DNA of 7,292 nt, from NCBI GenBank assembly GCA_002771395.1, contig PCSS01000375.1, positions 1 to 7,292 on the forward strand, in the 5' to 3' direction. Position numbers and translations under genes: made by a program. Below the pieces are notes generated by a model. The model worked only from the letters and a program-made list of their open reading frames with translations, was not told the DNA's origin and ran no database searches. Source of the stretch: Bacteroidetes bacterium CG23_combo_of_CG06-09_8_20_14_all_32_9 (GTDB lineage: Bacteria; Bacteroidota; Bacteroidia; Bacteroidales; GWA2-32-17). Positions 5,411 through 7,292 of this stretch are shown piece by piece (position 1 is the first letter of the stretch; the number at the start of each line of letters is the position of its first letter).

Positions 5411-7292
5411 ATGAATAAATTAACCCATAAGAAATCACAAAAATGGAAAAAAATTATTTTTCCTGTTTGTGTATATGTTATTGGCATATTTGTATTTACA
5501 GGGGTTAATTACGAACGCACGAAATCTAATTTACTTTCGGGAATTGATAGAAATCTTTTTATTGCTGCACAATGTATAAAAAATACACTTCCATCTGATT
5601 TTCACGACAGAGCATTAAATTTTAATTCAATAAATAAAACTGAGGATTGGAAAAATATAAAAGCCCTTTCGAAGTTGGCATACATAACTAAAATTAATTT
5701 TTTATACACTATTGTAATAAAGAATGGAAAAGCATATTTTACAAGTTGTTCAACTACTTCAGATGAATTAAAAAATCACAACGAGGTTCATTACTGGTTA
5801 GAATATGCCGAAGCATCAAAGGCATTACTTAATATTCCAATTTCCAGAAAAACAGTTTACGAAACAACGTCTAACAGGTGGGGAACTTTCAGATCTGCTG
5901 TAATTCCAATAATTTCACAAACCGGTAATTTATATTTAGTCGGATCTTGTTACAAAATAAGCTATATCACCCTGATTTTACATAAAGAAGTTGTAATATC
6001 TGTAATTTTTGCACTTTTTCTTTCGTTTCTTGTAATTCCGTTTGCATATTATATGTTAAAGATGCAAAAAAATTACAGCTATTTTCTTCATACAAAAGTC
6101 CAGGAACGAACTGTTCAACTTTCACATGAAATTTCAGAGAGAAAGAGAGCTCAGGAACAATTAACCGAATCTCTTGCAAAATCGGAAGAGTTAGCCGAAA
6201 AAGCTCAAGAGGCAAATAAAGCAAAAAGTGAATTTTTAGCCACAATGAGTCACGAAATCCGAACTCCGTTAAATGTTATTATAGGTATGTCGGCTTTGCT
6301 AAACAATCCCGCTATATCGCAAGAACAAGCTGAATACCTGGGAACAATTAAAGGTGCATCGGAACATTTGCTCAATATTATAGATAATATTCTTGATTTT
6401 TCGCAAATAGAAGCAAATAAAGTTAATATAGAAAATGTAAAATTTGATATTAACGAATTGGTAAATTATTCTGTAAACTCATTTATGAATCTTGCAAAAT
6501 ACAAAGAAATTGGTTTAAAAAGTTTGATAAATGAAAAAGTTCCTAAATTTATTACCGGTGATCCAAGTTATTTGCGACAAATATTATTTAATTTGTTAAG
6601 CAATGCGGTTAAATTTACTGAAAAAGGGGAGGTTAGCCTTTTTATATATCTAAATAAATATGATAATAATACAAATAAAGTAGAATTATTATTTAAAATT
6701 ACCGATTCGGGTATTGGAATTCCGGTTGAAAAAGAGAAGATTATTTTTGACAAATTTTCGCAAGCTGATAGTTCTACGCGGCGAAAATATGGAGGTACCG
6801 GTTTAGGTTTAGCAATTTGCAAACATCTTGTTAGTATATTAGATGGCAAAATCTGGTTCGAGAGTAAAGCAGGACATGGAAGTACTTTCTATTTTACATT
6901 GAATTTTGGATTGCCCGGTTTGGAATTAAGTGGCAAAAATTCTAAACCCGATGAATATAAAGTAGATGATAATTATAAACTTCGCAATTTAAATATCCTT
7001 TTAGCTGAAGATAATTTATTAAATGTTAAGGTTACAAAATCATTTTTACAAAAATCGGGACATACCGTAACAGTTGTCAGTAATGGAAACGAAGTAATGC
7101 AAAAGATTAAAGATAATTCATACGACTTAATACTTATGGATATTGAAATGCCCGAAATGGATGGCATTGAGGCGGCACAACTCATTAGAGAGGGAGGTTC
7201 TAATGTAAAAAACAAAAATATTCCTATAATTGCATTAACGGCACATGCCTTAGACGAAATTAAAGACAAATGTAAATATGCAGGAATGAATC
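5411..7292 (+). CDS. Hybrid sensor histidine kinase (3' end outside window)
   Basis: The frame is open from ATG 5411 to the right edge, 627 residues; in-frame TAG at 5360 limits any extension. It is an inner-membrane two-component kinase. Order of parts: membrane helix 14-32; periplasmic sensor about 33-193; membrane helix 194-214; coiled-coil linker about 216-275, with no PAS domain; HisKA with H-box MSHEIRTPLN and phospho-accepting His281; HATPase with N-box (Asn394, Asn398), G1 DSGIGI (432-437), F-box FDKFSQAD (446-453) and G2 GGTGLGLAI (461-469); then a receiver domain from about 528 with acidic pair E533/D534, phospho-acceptor D577 in LILMDIEMPEMDG and T610 in ALTAHA. All motifs needed for autophosphorylation and transfer to the receiver are intact in the visible part. 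The sensor contains DFHDRA, FLYT, YFTS and WGTFRS, which I recall from Cache-like extracytoplasmic sensor domains; the ligand is unknown. The end of the receiver, including its conserved lysine, and any later HPt or receiver domain lie outside. No partner regulator is visible. Confidence 0.96.
   Translation, partial: MNKLTHKKSQKWKKIIFPVCVYVIGIFVFTGVNYERTKSNLLSGIDRNLFIAAQCIKNTLPSDFHDRALNFNSINKTEDWKNIKALSKLAYITKINFLYTIVIKNGKAYFTSCSTTSDELKNHNEVHYWLEYAEASKALLNIPISRKTVYETTSNRWGTFRSAVIPIISQTGNLYLVGSCYKISYITLILHKEVVISVIFALFLSFLVIPFAYYMLKMQKNYSYFLHTKVQERTVQLSHEISERKRAQEQLTESLAKSEELAEKAQEANKAKSEFLATMSHEIRTPLNVIIGMSALLNNPAISQEQAEYLGTIKGASEHLLNIIDNILDFSQIEANKVNIENVKFDINELVNYSVNSFMNLAKYKEIGLKSLINEKVPKFITGDPSYLRQILFNLLSNAVKFTEKGEVSLFIYLNKYDNNTNKVELLFKITDSGIGIPVEKEKIIFDKFSQADSSTRRKYGGTGLGLAICKHLVSILDGKIWFESKAGHGSTFYFTLNFGLPGLELSGKNSKPDEYKVDDNYKLRNLNILLAEDNLLNVKVTKSFLQKSGHTVTVVSNGNEVMQKIKDNSYDLILMDIEMPEMDGIEAAQLIREGGSNVKNKNIPIIALTAHALDEIKDKCKYAGMN

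Noticed and set aside
5967..7269. Three antisense frames of 92 to 98 codons at the right end
   Set aside because: They overlap the kinase frame, whose motifs are continuous through the whole stretch; the antisense translations look like complements of kinase codons.
1..7292. Novel defence or mobile system
   Set aside because: All four proteins fall into housekeeping, envelope or signalling families, with no transposase, integrase, nuclease or toxin-antitoxin-like genes visible.

Overview
The window looks like part of the chromosome of a member of the Bacteroidota. The DNA is AT-rich. The four protein genes have their clearest relatives in that phylum: a DUF5686-type outer-membrane protein, a single-chain (alpha2) glycyl-tRNA synthetase, a large YfhO-like membrane protein and a hybrid sensor kinase. 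None of the starts has a Shine-Dalgarno sequence. Two of them are preceded at short distance by an exact match to the Bacteroidota -7 promoter element TAnnTTTG. Family assignments come from reading the translations and from memory of the families; no database search was run.

Layout, all genes on the + strand: (1) 2-706, the C-terminal end of a DUF5686-like outer-membrane beta-barrel protein, cut by the left edge. (2) 707-906, a gene-free gap holding a structured repeat: GTCAT motifs, then ATGAC motifs, which fold into a long imperfect hairpin plus an 11-bp tandem repeat. (3) 931-2466, complete glycyl-tRNA synthetase. (4) 2467-2794, a 328-bp gap with inverted repeats, a cluster of ATCAAC repeats and a well-formed promoter. 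(5) 2795-5242, complete YfhO-like polytopic membrane protein. (6) 5243-5410, a gap with a possible weak terminator, a perfect small palindrome and a 10-bp direct repeat just before the next start. (7) 5411-7292, a hybrid sensor histidine kinase with periplasmic sensor, HisKA, HATPase and receiver domains, cut by the right edge.

The genes do not form an obvious pathway. Each is separated from the next by 168 to 328 bp (224 bp before the synthetase ATG), and at least two seem to have their own promoter, so they are probably four separate transcription units: envelope, translation, envelope/glycan, and signalling. I see no mobile element, CRISPR array, defence system or RNA gene. The most unusual parts are the intergenic structures, not the proteins. 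I did not find a convincing novel multi-gene system.
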